A stretch of DNA of 64,000 nucleotides from DASQDN01 sp963833675 (GTDB lineage: Bacteria > Acidobacteriota > Terriglobia > Bryobacterales > Bryobacteraceae): contig CAWHYW010000019.1 of NCBI GenBank assembly GCA_963833675.1, forward strand, positions 186,001-250,000, in the 5' to 3' direction. A program made the position numbers and the translations under genes. The notes beneath the pieces were generated by a model. That model was not told the origin of the DNA. It saw nothing but the letters and a program-made list of their open reading frames with translations, and made no database searches. Shown piece after piece: positions 44,532 to 53,512 of this stretch. Within the stretch, counting starts at the first letter, position 1. Every line of letters starts with the position of its first letter.

Positions 44532-44927
44532 ATGGAACGAGCTGGCCAGGTTCTAGGTAAGTTAAAACTCGCAAAGCAGGGAGTTACCGATGAGGAACTG
44601 GCGCGTTCGGCCTGGCCCCCGGCTGTCGGCAAAAAAATCGCCCTGCGTACGCGCGTTGTCGGTCTGGTGCGGACCCGGTTGGTCATCGAAGTAGAAGATG
44701 CGGTCTGGCAACGGCAGCTGTGGACATTGCAGGGTCAGATTCTGCAGGGCATCGAGAAAGTGCTCGGTCGTCAGGTGGTCACCGGACTCGAGTTCAGGAT
44801 CGGCGTACCGCGGATGAAACCCACTCGTGTCGAGGCGCTCCCGCTTTCGGGAGATGAGGCGGATTTGATCCGCGACCCGGTCTTCCGCTTGAATTACAAA
44901 GCTGCGCGCAAGAGAGCCAATTCTTGA
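44532..44927 (+). CDS. DUF721 (DciA-like) protein
   Basis: 131 residues from ATG 44532; GTG 44505 is an alternative start adding nine residues. A helical N-terminus (AGQVLGKLKLAKQGVTDEELARSAWPPAVG) precedes the DUF721 alpha/beta core (RTRLVIEVEDAVWQRQLWTLQGQIL). DciA proteins with this domain help load the replicative helicase in bacteria lacking DnaC; the helicase link is not visible here. The stop overlaps gatC by 4 bases. Confidence 0.85.
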   Translation: MERAGQVLGKLKLAKQGVTDEELARSAWPPAVGKKIALRTRVVGLVRTRLVIEVEDAVWQRQLWTLQGQILQGIEKVLGRQVVTGLEFRIGVPRMKPTRVEALPLSGDEADLIRDPVFRLNYKAARKRANS

Positions 44928-45223
44928 AGATTACCGAACAGGAAGTGCGTTACGTTGCCGATCTGGCGAACCTTCGGTTGGACGATTCCGAGATCGCCCG
45001 AATGGCAAAGGATCTGGATGAGATCCTGACCCACATCGACAAACTGAATGAGCTCGATACAAGCAACGTCGAGCCCATGGCGCAGGTGCTGTTTGAGACG
45101 GAAGAGACCGCAACTCTGCGTGAGGACGAAGAACGCGCCCCTCTTGGGACTGACCTGGCTTTAGAAAACGCTGCCGTCGCCGGTTCCGGCTACTTCAAAG
45201 TGCCTCGCGTAATCGAACGATAA
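44924..45223 (+). CDS. gatC: Aspartyl/glutamyl-tRNA amidotransferase subunit C
   Basis: 99 residues from TTG (TTGA overlap with the previous stop). ITEQEVRYVADLANLRLDDSE and the middle MAKDLDEILTHIDKLNELDTSNVEPM are typical of GatC, which wraps around GatA. It belongs to the complex that amidates mischarged Glu-tRNA-Gln and Asp-tRNA-Asn. gatA follows 3 bases later; gatB is not in the window. Confidence 0.95.
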   Translation: MKITEQEVRYVADLANLRLDDSEIARMAKDLDEILTHIDKLNELDTSNVEPMAQVLFETEETATLREDEERAPLGTDLALENAAVAGSGYFKVPRVIER

Positions 45224-45226
45224 CTG

Positions 45227-46665
45227 ATGAATATCCCAACGCTTACGGTCGCCCGAGTTCGCGAGGGCCTTCGGACGAAAGAGTTCAGCGCGACTGAGCT
45301 GATCCAGGATGCGCTACGGTTCGCAGAAGCGGAGAACCCAAAAACAAATGCGCTTCTGACCATCAGCCATGACCGCGCGCTGAACGCAGCTAAACGTATC
45401 GATGAGCAAATTTCGAAGGGGAAGGAGTTAGGACCGCTTGCGGGTGTACCGATCGCGATAAAAGATGTGATCGTCACCAGAGGACTCCGCACCACCTGCG
45501 GTTCTAAGCTTTTGGAGAACTATATTCCTCCCTACGACGCGACCGCTGTCATCGCGGCTGGAACAGGCAGGCGGCGTCATCATCGGTAAGGCGAATTGTG
45601 ACGAATTTGCGATGGGTTCTTCCAACGAGAATTCCGCATACGGACCGGTTCGAAACCCCATTGATCCTGAGCGAGTGCCTGGTGGTTCGAGTGGCGGTTC
45701 AGCCGCCTCGGTCGCGCAAGGGACTTCTGTAATTGCCCTCGGTTCAGATACCGGCGGCTCGATTCGCCAGCCGGCGTCATTCTGCGGTGTAGTTGGAGTC
45801 ACCCCTACGTACGGCCGAGTTTCGCGATACGGATTGACCGCTTTCGCCAGTTCTCTCGACCATATCGGTCCGTTCGGCCGCAGCGTTCGAGACGCTGCTT
45901 CTCTGCTTCAGGCCATTCAAGGTCGCGATCCGCTCGATTCTACGTCGGCCGATGCTCCGGCTATTGACTACGCGCAGGCGATGGATGGCAAAGTTCGCGG
46001 TATCAAACTCGGTCTGCCGAGAGAGTACTTCAAGGGTCTCGCGAGTGAGACCGGCGACTTGGTTCAGAACGCGATAGAGACCTTGCAGCGGCTCGGATGC
46101 GAGATACGGGAAGTCAGCATGCCGGCCACGGATTACGCCATTGCGTGCTATTACATCATCTGTACCGCGGAGGCGAGCTCGAATCTCGCTCGTTATGATG
46201 GCGTGCGGTACACGAAGCGGGCGAATGCCGAATCGCTTATCGAGATGTATCGGGGCTACGCGCGGAGAGGGATTCGGAGCGGAGTGCAAGCGCCGGATCA
46301 TGCTCGGTACATATGTTCTCAGCGCCGGCTATTACGATGCGTACTACCTTAAGGCGCAGAAAGTGCGCGCTCTCATTCTGAAGGATTTCACAGAGGCTTT
46401 CCGTAATGTGGATGCGTTGCTCACCCCGGTTTCACCGTTCCCGGCATTCAAGCTCGGCGAGAAGCTTCAGGATCCGATGGAGATGTACCTGTCCGATATC
46501 TATACAATCACCGGAGATTTGGCGGGTGTTCCCTGCATGAGCATCCCCTGTGGCAAGACCGCTGCGGGATTGCCGGTCGGAATGCAAATCATCACGAAAC
46601 ATTTCGATGAGGCAGGAATGTTTAGGATCGCCGAGGCCTTCGAGCGAAGCAACGGAGTTCGTTAG
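45227..46665 (+). CDS. gatA: Aspartyl/glutamyl-tRNA amidotransferase subunit A, two frameshifts
   Basis: Reconstructed as ~479 residues over three frame segments (45227-45555, 45557-46250, 46256-46665). Amidase-signature catalytic residues are present: Lys in GVPIAIKDVI, Ser in GGSSGGSAASVAQG and the Ser of DTGGSIRQPASFCG. The first break near 45554-45557 (gcgg) looks like a lost CG or an extra G; the second is one surplus G in the GGGG run at 46252-46255, after which TRGEGFGAE follows in frame. GatA hydrolyses glutamine to supply ammonia. The gene is essential in organisms using this route, so base-call errors are the likely cause. Confidence 0.9.
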
Positions 46666-46667
46666 CG

Positions 46668-47393
46668 ATGGCGAAGGCTGCCGCGCGTGGCGTTCGGATT
46701 AGCTACGACACGGAGCGCAAGATCCGGACGCGCAATAAGCTGTACTATCGGGTGAATCACTGGCCGATCTGGATCACCGTCTTTTTCCTGGTGCCCGGCC
46801 CGCTCACATTCGATCTGATCGAGCGCGGATCTGATTGGCGAATGTTGCTCTGGCTGGTTTGCGTTTTGGTCGGGACAGGCATCGCCGGTCTGCGAGGCGC
46901 TCTTCCCGGCTGTGAAGCCTCTCCTTATATTATTCGTTTCACCGAGGACAAACCCAACCCACTCTACCGGCGGGTCTGTTACACCTTCGCTTGGGGGGCA
47001 GTAATCAGTTATGCAGTCCTGAACATTGCGGGACTAGTCGTGGCGATCGCGACGAGGCAGTGGATGCTAAAGCAAATCTATCAATACGCTTACTTCCCCT
47101 TGGTTGGAATCGTCTGGCTGCTCGGACTTCTCGGCCGATTGCCGCGTGTTCTGCCTTCGACTAAAGGCGAAGGCCACGAGCGACGATATTTCTACGGTTC
47201 GGTCTGGGCCGTGAGTGTCGCGCAACCTGTCCTCGGACTCATGTGGATTTCGATGCCGAAGAATCAGCAGACCAACATCATTAAGCTGGCCGTTTTCGTC
47301 GGCATTCTGGCGTTCATGGGAATGCTAGCGTATTTCGGACGGTTGCCGAGGACTGCGCCGATCGTTCCCGGCCAAGTGGCTATTTCGGATTAA
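46668..47393 (+). CDS. Predicted membrane protein of unknown function
   Basis: 241 residues. Six hydrophobic segments at about 34-52, 60-78, 103-128, 138-158, 180-198 and 205-226. Basic N-terminus (MAKAAARGVRISYDTERKIRTRNK). No known family was recognised. It begins 2 bases after the gatA stop and is probably read from the DUF721-gatC-gatA transcript. Confidence 0.75.
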   Translation: MAKAAARGVRISYDTERKIRTRNKLYYRVNHWPIWITVFFLVPGPLTFDLIERGSDWRMLLWLVCVLVGTGIAGLRGALPGCEASPYIIRFTEDKPNPLYRRVCYTFAWGAVISYAVLNIAGLVVAIATRQWMLKQIYQYAYFPLVGIVWLLGLLGRLPRVLPSTKGEGHERRYFYGSVWAVSVAQPVLGLMWISMPKNQQTNIIKLAVFVGILAFMGMLAYFGRLPRTAPIVPGQVAISD

Positions 47394-47590
47394 GCCTGAG
47401 ATCCGCTTGCAGCTCGCCGCGTCTGATGCTCAATACTGACGTCTCTGGAAGACCGGCTTCTCCAGGAACTCCGGCGCCGACGCACTTCCACAACGCGGTA
47501 TACGTCTGGGTGGATCATTTCCGGATTGCGTGCCACTCGAACATGGTGGAAAATTTTGGCGCAATAAGGGTTTAGACTAAACCGGAAGGA
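47394..47590. other. Intergenic region upstream of the kinase gene
   Basis: 197 bases. No gene is supported here; an open frame on the other strand runs into the kinase gene as a shadow. The last part carries a palindrome listed separately and an aaccggaagg ribosome site before ATG 47591. Confidence 0.4.
47569..47583. promoter_or_regulatory. Palindrome before the Ser/Thr kinase gene
   Basis: A perfect 7-1-7 inverted repeat GGTTTAG-A-CTAAACC ends 7 bases before the start codon and abuts the ribosome site. It could be an operator or an RNA hairpin masking the ribosome site. It shares the TTAGAC core with the perR-katG palindrome at 53424, but its arms differ. Confidence 0.4.
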
Positions 47591-50218
47591 ATGGCGCTCG
47601 CACCTGCAACCCGGATCGGACCTTATCGCGTCGAGGCGCTGCTCGGGGCTGGCGGAATGGGCGAGGTTTATCGCGCATATGACACGCGCTTGGAGCGCAT
47701 TGTCGCTATTAAAGTACTTCCGGCGGAAAAACTCGCGGACGAGGGTCGTAAACGCCGATTCCTGAAGGAGGCCAGGTCGGCATCCGCGCTCAATCATCCC
47801 AATATAGTTACCGTTTACCAAATCGAATCGGCAGACGACATCCAATTTCTGGTGATGGAGTTCGTGCCGGGCAAGACACTCGATCGCATCATACCGAAAA
47901 AAGGCATGAGGCTGAACGAGGCACTGCGGTGCGCCATCCAGATCGCCGACGGCCTGGCGGCGGCGCATGCAGCAAGCATCGTACACCGGGATTTGAAGCC
48001 CGGCAACATCATTGTGACTTCGACCGGAGTCGTGAAGGTGCTGGACTTCGGCTTGGCGAAGCTCACCGAAATAGAAGCACCGGACTCCAGCGACAGTACA
48101 GAGACTGTCGCGGCGCCGGAAACATCGGAAGGCATGATCGTCGGCACGGCATCCTATATGAGCCCCGAGCAGGCCGAAGCGAAACATGTGGATGCCCGCA
48201 GCGATATCTTCAGTTTCGGCTGTGTCCTCTATGAGATGTTGACCGGACACCGAGCTTTCTCTGGCGGAACGTCAATATCCACTTTGAGTGCTGTACTCAG
48301 ATCGGAACCGACACCGATAACGCAATATGTTCCCGAGATACCACGGGAGGTCGAGCGTGTGGTCAACCGGTGTTTGCGCAAGGATCCCAATCGAAGGTTT
48401 CAGACCACACGAGATCTTAAGGTAGCGCTCCAGGAACTCCTGGAAGAGTCCGATTCCGGAACGCTGCCCATGCTACCGGGAGCGGCAACAAAAAAACGAA
48501 GCCGACGAGCGATCTTGCTCCTCGCCTCACTGCTCCTGATTGTCGTGAGCATTATTGTGGTGTGGGTCGTCGGACGTCGGAGCCAGCCTGCTGCAGAAAT
48601 GATCGAGTCTCATTTCACCGCCTATGAAGGCTACGAATCGTCACCTTCGTTCTCCCCGGACGGGAATCAGGTGGTCTTTGCATGGGACCCCGGTCCGGGT
48701 GGCCGACAGGGTATTTATGTCCGCTTCATCGGAGCAGGTCAACCTGTGGCGCTGACCAACACGCCAGAGCCCGAATTTGGCCCGGCGTGGTCGCCAGATG
48801 GACGATGGATCGGCTTTTTCCGCGTTACCGCGGAGGAACGACTCGCCGTAATGGTGATGCCGGCCATCGGCGGCAAGGACCGCAAGGTGGGTGAGGTACG
48901 AGGCTCGCCGCTTCGCCGCGAGTAAGTTGGTCGCCGGATGCGAAAGTGCTTCTGGTCAGCGATCTGGCGCCTGGAACCGGGCGCGGCGCTTTATTCTTGG
49001 TGGGCCGGGAGACCGGCGAGAGGCGCCTGCTCACGATGCCGCCGGAGGGATCGGTCGATGGCCAGGGTGTTTTTTCGCCTGACGGCCGGCATATCGCCTT
49101 CGTTCGCGCCAAAGGCGGCGTTCCTGCGACGGGCGATATCTGGGTGTTGAGCGTTGATGGCGCATTCCGGCCAATCGGGGAGGCCCGGCAACTTACCTCG
49201 GACGGCCTGCAAAACCTCGAGCCGGCGTGGACTGCTGATGGAAAGGAAGTCGTGTACGCATCGGAGAGGCGCGGCCGCCCGGGGCTGTGGAAGGTGGCGG
49301 CAGCCGGAGGACAGCCTGCCCGCCTCCAACTCGCCGGTAATGAGCCGCATTGGCCGGCAATCAGAGGTGCACGGCTGGCGTACGTGCACCATGTCATTGA
49401 CACCAATATGTGGCATATACCCACGTCCGGTGGCGGTCCGGCTGTGCGTTTACCTGGCTCGACTTTGCGGGATGAGGGCGCTGAGTACTCGCCAGATGGC
49501 CGCAAAATCGCATACAGTTCGAATCAAACCGGAAGTTTCGAGGTCTGGGTAGCACAAAATGATGGCAGCCAACCAACTCAATTGACATCCTTCGGTGAAG
49601 GAGAAACGGGTTCGCCGCGGTGGTCGCCTGATGGCCGGCAAATCGCTTTTGATTCGAACTCCGAGGCGGGTCAGTTCGAAATCTACATTGTCGCCGCCGA
49701 TGGTGGCAAGCCGCAGCGGCTGACCGACAGCCCGGCCGAAGACGCTGTTCCCAACTTTTCACGCGACGGCAAATCGATCTACTTCGAATCGGACCGCACC
49801 GGCCGCCGGGAAATCTGGAACATCCCATCCATCGGCGGTCTGGCCGTTCAAGTAACGAAAAACGGTGGCTATGCCGTCGCGGAGTCGGCCGACGGGGCGC
49901 GATTGTATTACACGAAGCAAAATGAGGGCGCGCTGTGGCAGATGCCCACGACGGGTGGGCCGGAGTCTCAGGTCCTGGACGGCGTCGCCTTAAGAAATTT
50001 CGCCGTCGTAAAGGCCGGGATCTACTTTATGCGGCGCGAACGCGACGCCATTATCATTCCAACTCCTGAAGTTTGAGACGCGAGAGGTCCGGAAAATCGG
50101 ATCAACGTCGCAGATGGTCACTAACGGCATGAGCATCTCACCCGACCAGCGCTGGATTTTGTACTCGCAATTCGACCAACAGGGCAGTGACATTATGCTC
50201 GTCGAGGACTTCCGCTAG
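47591..50218 (+). CDS. Ser/Thr protein kinase fused to WD40-like (PD40/TolB) repeats, two frameshifts
   Basis: About 875 residues in reconstruction. N-terminal Hanks kinase: GAGGMGEVYRAYD near residue 18, VAIKVLP, HRDLKPGN near 133, DFGLAKL near 153 and GTASYMSPEQA, so it should be active. A membrane segment at ~305-327 (AILLLASLLLIVVSIIVVWVV) puts the C-terminal part outside: PD40 repeats (SPSFSPDGNQVVF, GPAWSPDGRWIGF, PRWSPDGRQIAF) forming a propeller. Frame breaks: one base lost near 48901 and one surplus C at 50059-50060; the last ~50 residues (SISPDQRWILYSQFDQQG) follow the second. This kinase-propeller architecture is common in Solibacter-type bacteria. Its ligand is unknown. Confidence 0.9.
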
Positions 50219-50310
50219 GGTCACAAATCCTCTTGCCCGGCCGGCAGTTGGTCGCCAACGGGTGCGATCCACTCCATGGAACGCCGGGCGACGAAACCAT
50301 TGCTTGAGCG

Positions 50311-50328
50311 TCGTCAGTCTTCTGACGA
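50311..50328. terminator. Hairpin between convergent kinase and lipase genes
   Basis: A 7-bp stem tcgtcag/ctgacga with a tctt loop lies between two converging genes. No T-run follows on either strand, so termination is only suggested by position. Confidence 0.3.
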
Positions 50329-50346
50329 TCTACTGCCGAAACGGAT

Positions 50347-52159
50347 CTACTGAACGTTGAGCGTCACTGTGTTGGCCGTGCGTCCATTCGAAATTACAAC
50401 CACTGGAACTGCCGCGCCCGACACGCCCGCGGGAACTGAACAGTTGATCTGATCCAACCCCGGAAATCCTGGGGCTCGCCCTGCATAGCTAACCTTGCAT
50501 GCTTGTCCGCCGATTGTGACCGCCGGCTGAATGTCGGCGTAATCGAGATCACCGCTACGGGTAGTCACACCGAGGCCGGTGAGGTAAAGTGCGACAACGT
50601 CTACGCCTGCGCGAAGCGGCGCCGTTGGACTCACGACGGTCCCGCTGATCGCATTGAGCGCAGCGGCTGTCATGCCATCCATTGTGAAAACTGATGGGAC
50701 GGCAGGCTCGACAATCACATTGGTAGTGAACGATCCGCTATCGGAAGCGACGGTCAGCTTTGCTGCGCCAGGTGCGACACTAGGCCAGATGACATTAAGT
50801 TGTCCAGGGCTGATGTACTGTATAGGCAGCGCGGCGCCGTTGACCGTCACCCGCACATCTCCCAACGCGATCGGGAAATTCGGCGCGTCTGCGGTCGCCG
50901 TACTGCCCGCCAGGTTGGTTCCGTAAATCGCGACGAACGCGCCGGGGGCTACGGTATAGGGAAAGACAGGCCCGGCCGCGGGAACCACCCCTCGAATCAC
51001 CGGACCCGGCTTCAAAATCACCGTCCCTGTCGTGCCAGGCGGCAGCGTTTGAGTGGTATTCACGGTCGATCCGGAGATATCTACTTGAATCGGACGAGGG
51101 CTGCTCGCTGGGAACAACTCCATATACGCTACTAACTTTGTTGACGACTGGCCCAGGGGAGCGCTGAGGCCGGTAGGAGAAGTGATGGCGCCGCTAGTGA
51201 ACGGGCGGGGCGTCCCCATCGCATCCTGCACCTGTAGATTGATGCCCCCATAAACCAGGGCGAGTGAATTATCCTCAAGCGCCTGCCCCAGCGATTGCCA
51301 CTTGCTCGTGCCGGTAAGAAAAGATAAGACGATCTGCCCGGTGACATTGTTCGCATCCATGATCTCCGCAATCGGCGGAGCGCTGCTGGAACAAAGCCCC
51401 AGACTGTAAAGCAGATTGAAAGAAGCATGGCAGGCAGGAACCAGCCGTGTTCGTGCCGGATGGACAAATCCAAGTGAAGCGCTGGTAAGGGTGATGACCC
51501 CGTCGTCCAGCCCACCGTACGCCGTCGTCCCGGACTCCAACCCGGTTCCGCCCGTGCCTGCAATCGCAATCGCATCCACACCCCGAAAGTCGTCCAGGCC
51601 TCCATTCCACGTATTGAGCTCAAACAGAAAATTGCTGCCCAGCGCCATCTCTTGTGTCTGCACATCGGCGCCGAGTTGCCCTGCGATGGCCGTGCCGAAG
51701 TGTGGCGTCGCGATAAATACCGCTTTTCGCATGCCGGTATTCGTGGGCGGCGCGTAGGTTGAGAGTTTGGCATTGGCTTTGCCCGCCAAATAGCTGCGAA
51801 CGATCAGCCCGCCCATACTGTGTGCAATCACGTCTACTTCGGTAACGGCTGTTCCGTCCGCATAACGCAGCCCGCGAACAAAGCTTCCGAATGCCGCACC
51901 CAACTCTTCGATACTAGGCCTGCCGGAAATTGGGCTCGTGAACGCGCAGTTATCAAAAAAAACACTGGTAATTCCCACCGCCTGCAGCACTCTGACCGGC
52001 ATTGCCGAACGTACTGGAAAAGCTGCTGTCCTCGCAGGAGGGCTGATACCCGTTCAGAAATACGACCGGCGGATTCGGGCCCTTTGGAATAGGCGAATCG
52101 GAGGGCATGAGCTGCGCGCGCAACAAGCAAGGTAGGGCCAAGACGAGAGCGAGACGCAT
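50347..52159 (-). CDS. Secreted alpha/beta-hydrolase (lipase-like) with Solibacter-type C-terminal domain, one frameshift
   Basis: About 603 residues from ATG 52159. Signal peptide MRLALVLALPCLLRAQ, then a lipase-like hydrolase with PPVVFLNGYQPSCEDSSF near residue 30 and the nucleophile elbow AHSMGG near 114. The frame changes near 52003 (one base lost); the sequence resumes MPVRVLQAVGITSVFFDN. The last ~215 residues match what I know as the TIGR03437 domain (APGAFVAIYGTNLAGS, YISPGQLNVIWP, PGFPGLDQINCSVPAG), found mainly in Solibacter-like bacteria. Likely substrate: esters outside the cell. The module is a strong lineage marker. Confidence 0.88.
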
Positions 52160-52228
52160 GGTTCAAATTAACATGCGAGAAATAATGGACTAACTGCTTT
52201 TCCGAGTCGGGTTGTGCCGGCGAAAGCC

Positions 52229-52798
52229 TCAGTTCGGCGCCTCATTGAAGCCACGCCCGCTCAGGATCATTGGCACGCACTTTTCCGCCCGCGCTGCTCT
52301 GGTTTTTGCCTGCTTGGCAGATGAGACGTGGAAAATGTAAGACTTCCTCCGGCCTGGTGTGAGAGTTGCGAATGCCGACCTGAGAACCGCGTCGTCATCC
52401 AGCCTCCTCTGCAACTCCTCCGGAACTGGGTACTCTGATGGTTTCTTTAGCTCTATCTTCGTCCCGGATTGCTCCAGTTCGATGGCTTCGTAAAGGTAGT
52501 CCATCAGGGTCGATCGTACGGCCGCAATCTCCCGAAGCGAGGTGAACTTAATCCATCGCCCCGCTTGTGTGTGCTCTCCAATGCTTTCGAGAACGTGCTT
52601 CGGATCTTTAAGCAGTGCGCCCTTGAAGAACGAGAACGCGCAAGACTCCTTGAGCGGGATCACGATCGCTACGTTTTTCTTCAGAAAGGTGAAGCACGGT
52701 TTGCCCCACTTGAGTTCTTCGGTCAGGCCGCAGTCGAGCGCGATCTGGCGCAGCTTGTCTGTTTCCTTCAGCCACTTCTTCGCATAGGGAACTTTCAT
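52229..52798 (-). CDS. YdeI/OmdA family protein (DUF1801-like)
   Basis: 189 residues from ATG 52798; longer frames up to 53332 run through the divergent perR region and are not supported. The N-terminal half (TEELKWGKPCFTFLKKNVAIVIPLKESCAFSFFKGALLKDP) is DUF1801/YdeI-like, and the C-terminal part ends in a basic helical YdeI-type tail (GRRKSYIFHVSSAKQAKTR). Often linked to stress or antimicrobial-peptide tolerance, but the activity is unknown. Confidence 0.85.
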   Translation of the reverse strand: MKVPYAKKWLKETDKLRQIALDCGLTEELKWGKPCFTFLKKNVAIVIPLKESCAFSFFKGALLKDPKHVLESIGEHTQAGRWIKFTSLREIAAVRSTLMDYLYEAIELEQSGTKIELKKPSEYPVPEELQRRLDDDAVLRSAFATLTPGRRKSYIFHVSSAKQAKTRAARAEKCVPMILSGRGFNEAPN

Positions 52799-52999
52799 CG
52801 TTCCAAGCCTTTTCCAGGATTGCTGATTCCATTCAATTCTGCCAGAAAATACACTAGGCTTGCCTTGCTGTACGGTATTTTGACTAGTCGGGGACAGCCG
52901 ACTGGACTGGTCAATCGACGTGGAGCGCGAGCCGTTCGTATGTTTGGTATAACCGTGTAGCGGCAGACATACTCTCGCAGAACCGCTAGTGTTCTCGAT
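52799..52999. promoter_or_regulatory. Divergent promoter region, ydeI-like and perR genes
   Basis: 201 bases between divergent genes. TTTTGACTAG near 52888 could be a -35 element for perR but no -10 at proper spacing was found. A hairpin-forming repeat AGTCGG-6-CCGACT starts near 52895. No copy of the TTAGACA palindrome found before katG occurs here. Confidence 0.35.
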
Positions 53000-53407
53000 A
53001 TGAACCCGGACGTCGCACATATTCTCGAAAAGCACGGTATCCAGCCAACGGCACAGCGCGTCGCTATTGCGGAGTACGTTCTTCGCACCGAGGAGCATCC
53101 TTCGGCCGACAAAGTTTGGGCAATCGTTGGGGAGAGTTTCCCGGCGATCTCCCGTGCGACCGTGTACAATACGCTCAATCTCTTCGTGGAGAAAGGGTTG
53201 CTCAGGGAACTGCATCTCGCTCCCGACTCGGTGCTCTTCGATCCAAATATGGAACGTCACCATCACTTCATCGACGAAGCTACCGGTCAGATATATGACA
53301 TTCCTTGGGATCAGGTGGAAGTGAGCAATCACAAACCCCTGCCGGACTTCGAAGTCATCGAGTACCAGGTGGTGCTGCGGGGCCGGCGCCGTCAGAGCCG
53401 CGGTTGA
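53000..53407 (+). CDS. perR: Fur/PerR family transcriptional regulator
   Basis: 135 residues. Winged helix with TAQRVAIAEYVLRTEEHPSADKVW and the recognition region ISRATVYNTLNLFVEKGLL, then the Fur regulatory-metal segment with HHHFIDEATGQIYDIPW. Neither CxxC pair of the structural zinc site is present, a feature of some Irr/PerR-like members. katG lies 105 bases downstream, so a peroxide-sensing role is the best reading. Iron or manganese sensing cannot be excluded. Confidence 0.9.
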   Translation: MNPDVAHILEKHGIQPTAQRVAIAEYVLRTEEHPSADKVWAIVGESFPAISRATVYNTLNLFVEKGLLRELHLAPDSVLFDPNMERHHHFIDEATGQIYDIPWDQVEVSNHKPLPDFEVIEYQVVLRGRRRQSRG

Positions 53408-53423
53408 TTTCTACCGCCGAGAA

Positions 53424-53438
53424 TTAGACAATGTCTAA
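53424..53438. promoter_or_regulatory. Candidate PerR/Fur box upstream of katG
   Basis: A perfect 15-bp palindrome TTAGACA-A-TGTCTAA with 7-1-7 geometry lies 17 bases after the perR stop and 74 bases before the katG start. PerR and Fur boxes have this 7-1-7 layout and AT-rich ends (PerR: TTATAATnATTATAA). With a Fur-family gene on one side and katG on the other, an operator is the simplest reading. Confidence 0.6.
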
Positions 53439-53512
53439 GCCATTGCCGACTGCGCCGGCGACAGTGCCGAAAGGAACAACGACGGCAGGTTGTTCATAGA
53501 GGAGAAAACAAG

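Noticed and set aside
45227..46665. Programmed frameshifting in gatA
   Set aside because: No slippery heptamer or stem-loop is seen, two different breaks occur, and gatA is not known to use frameshifting; a surplus G in GGGG explains the second.
52799..53332. N-terminal extension of the YdeI-like frame through the perR region
   Set aside because: It would overlap the well-supported perR gene and gives a sequence unlike the family; ATG 52798 is used.
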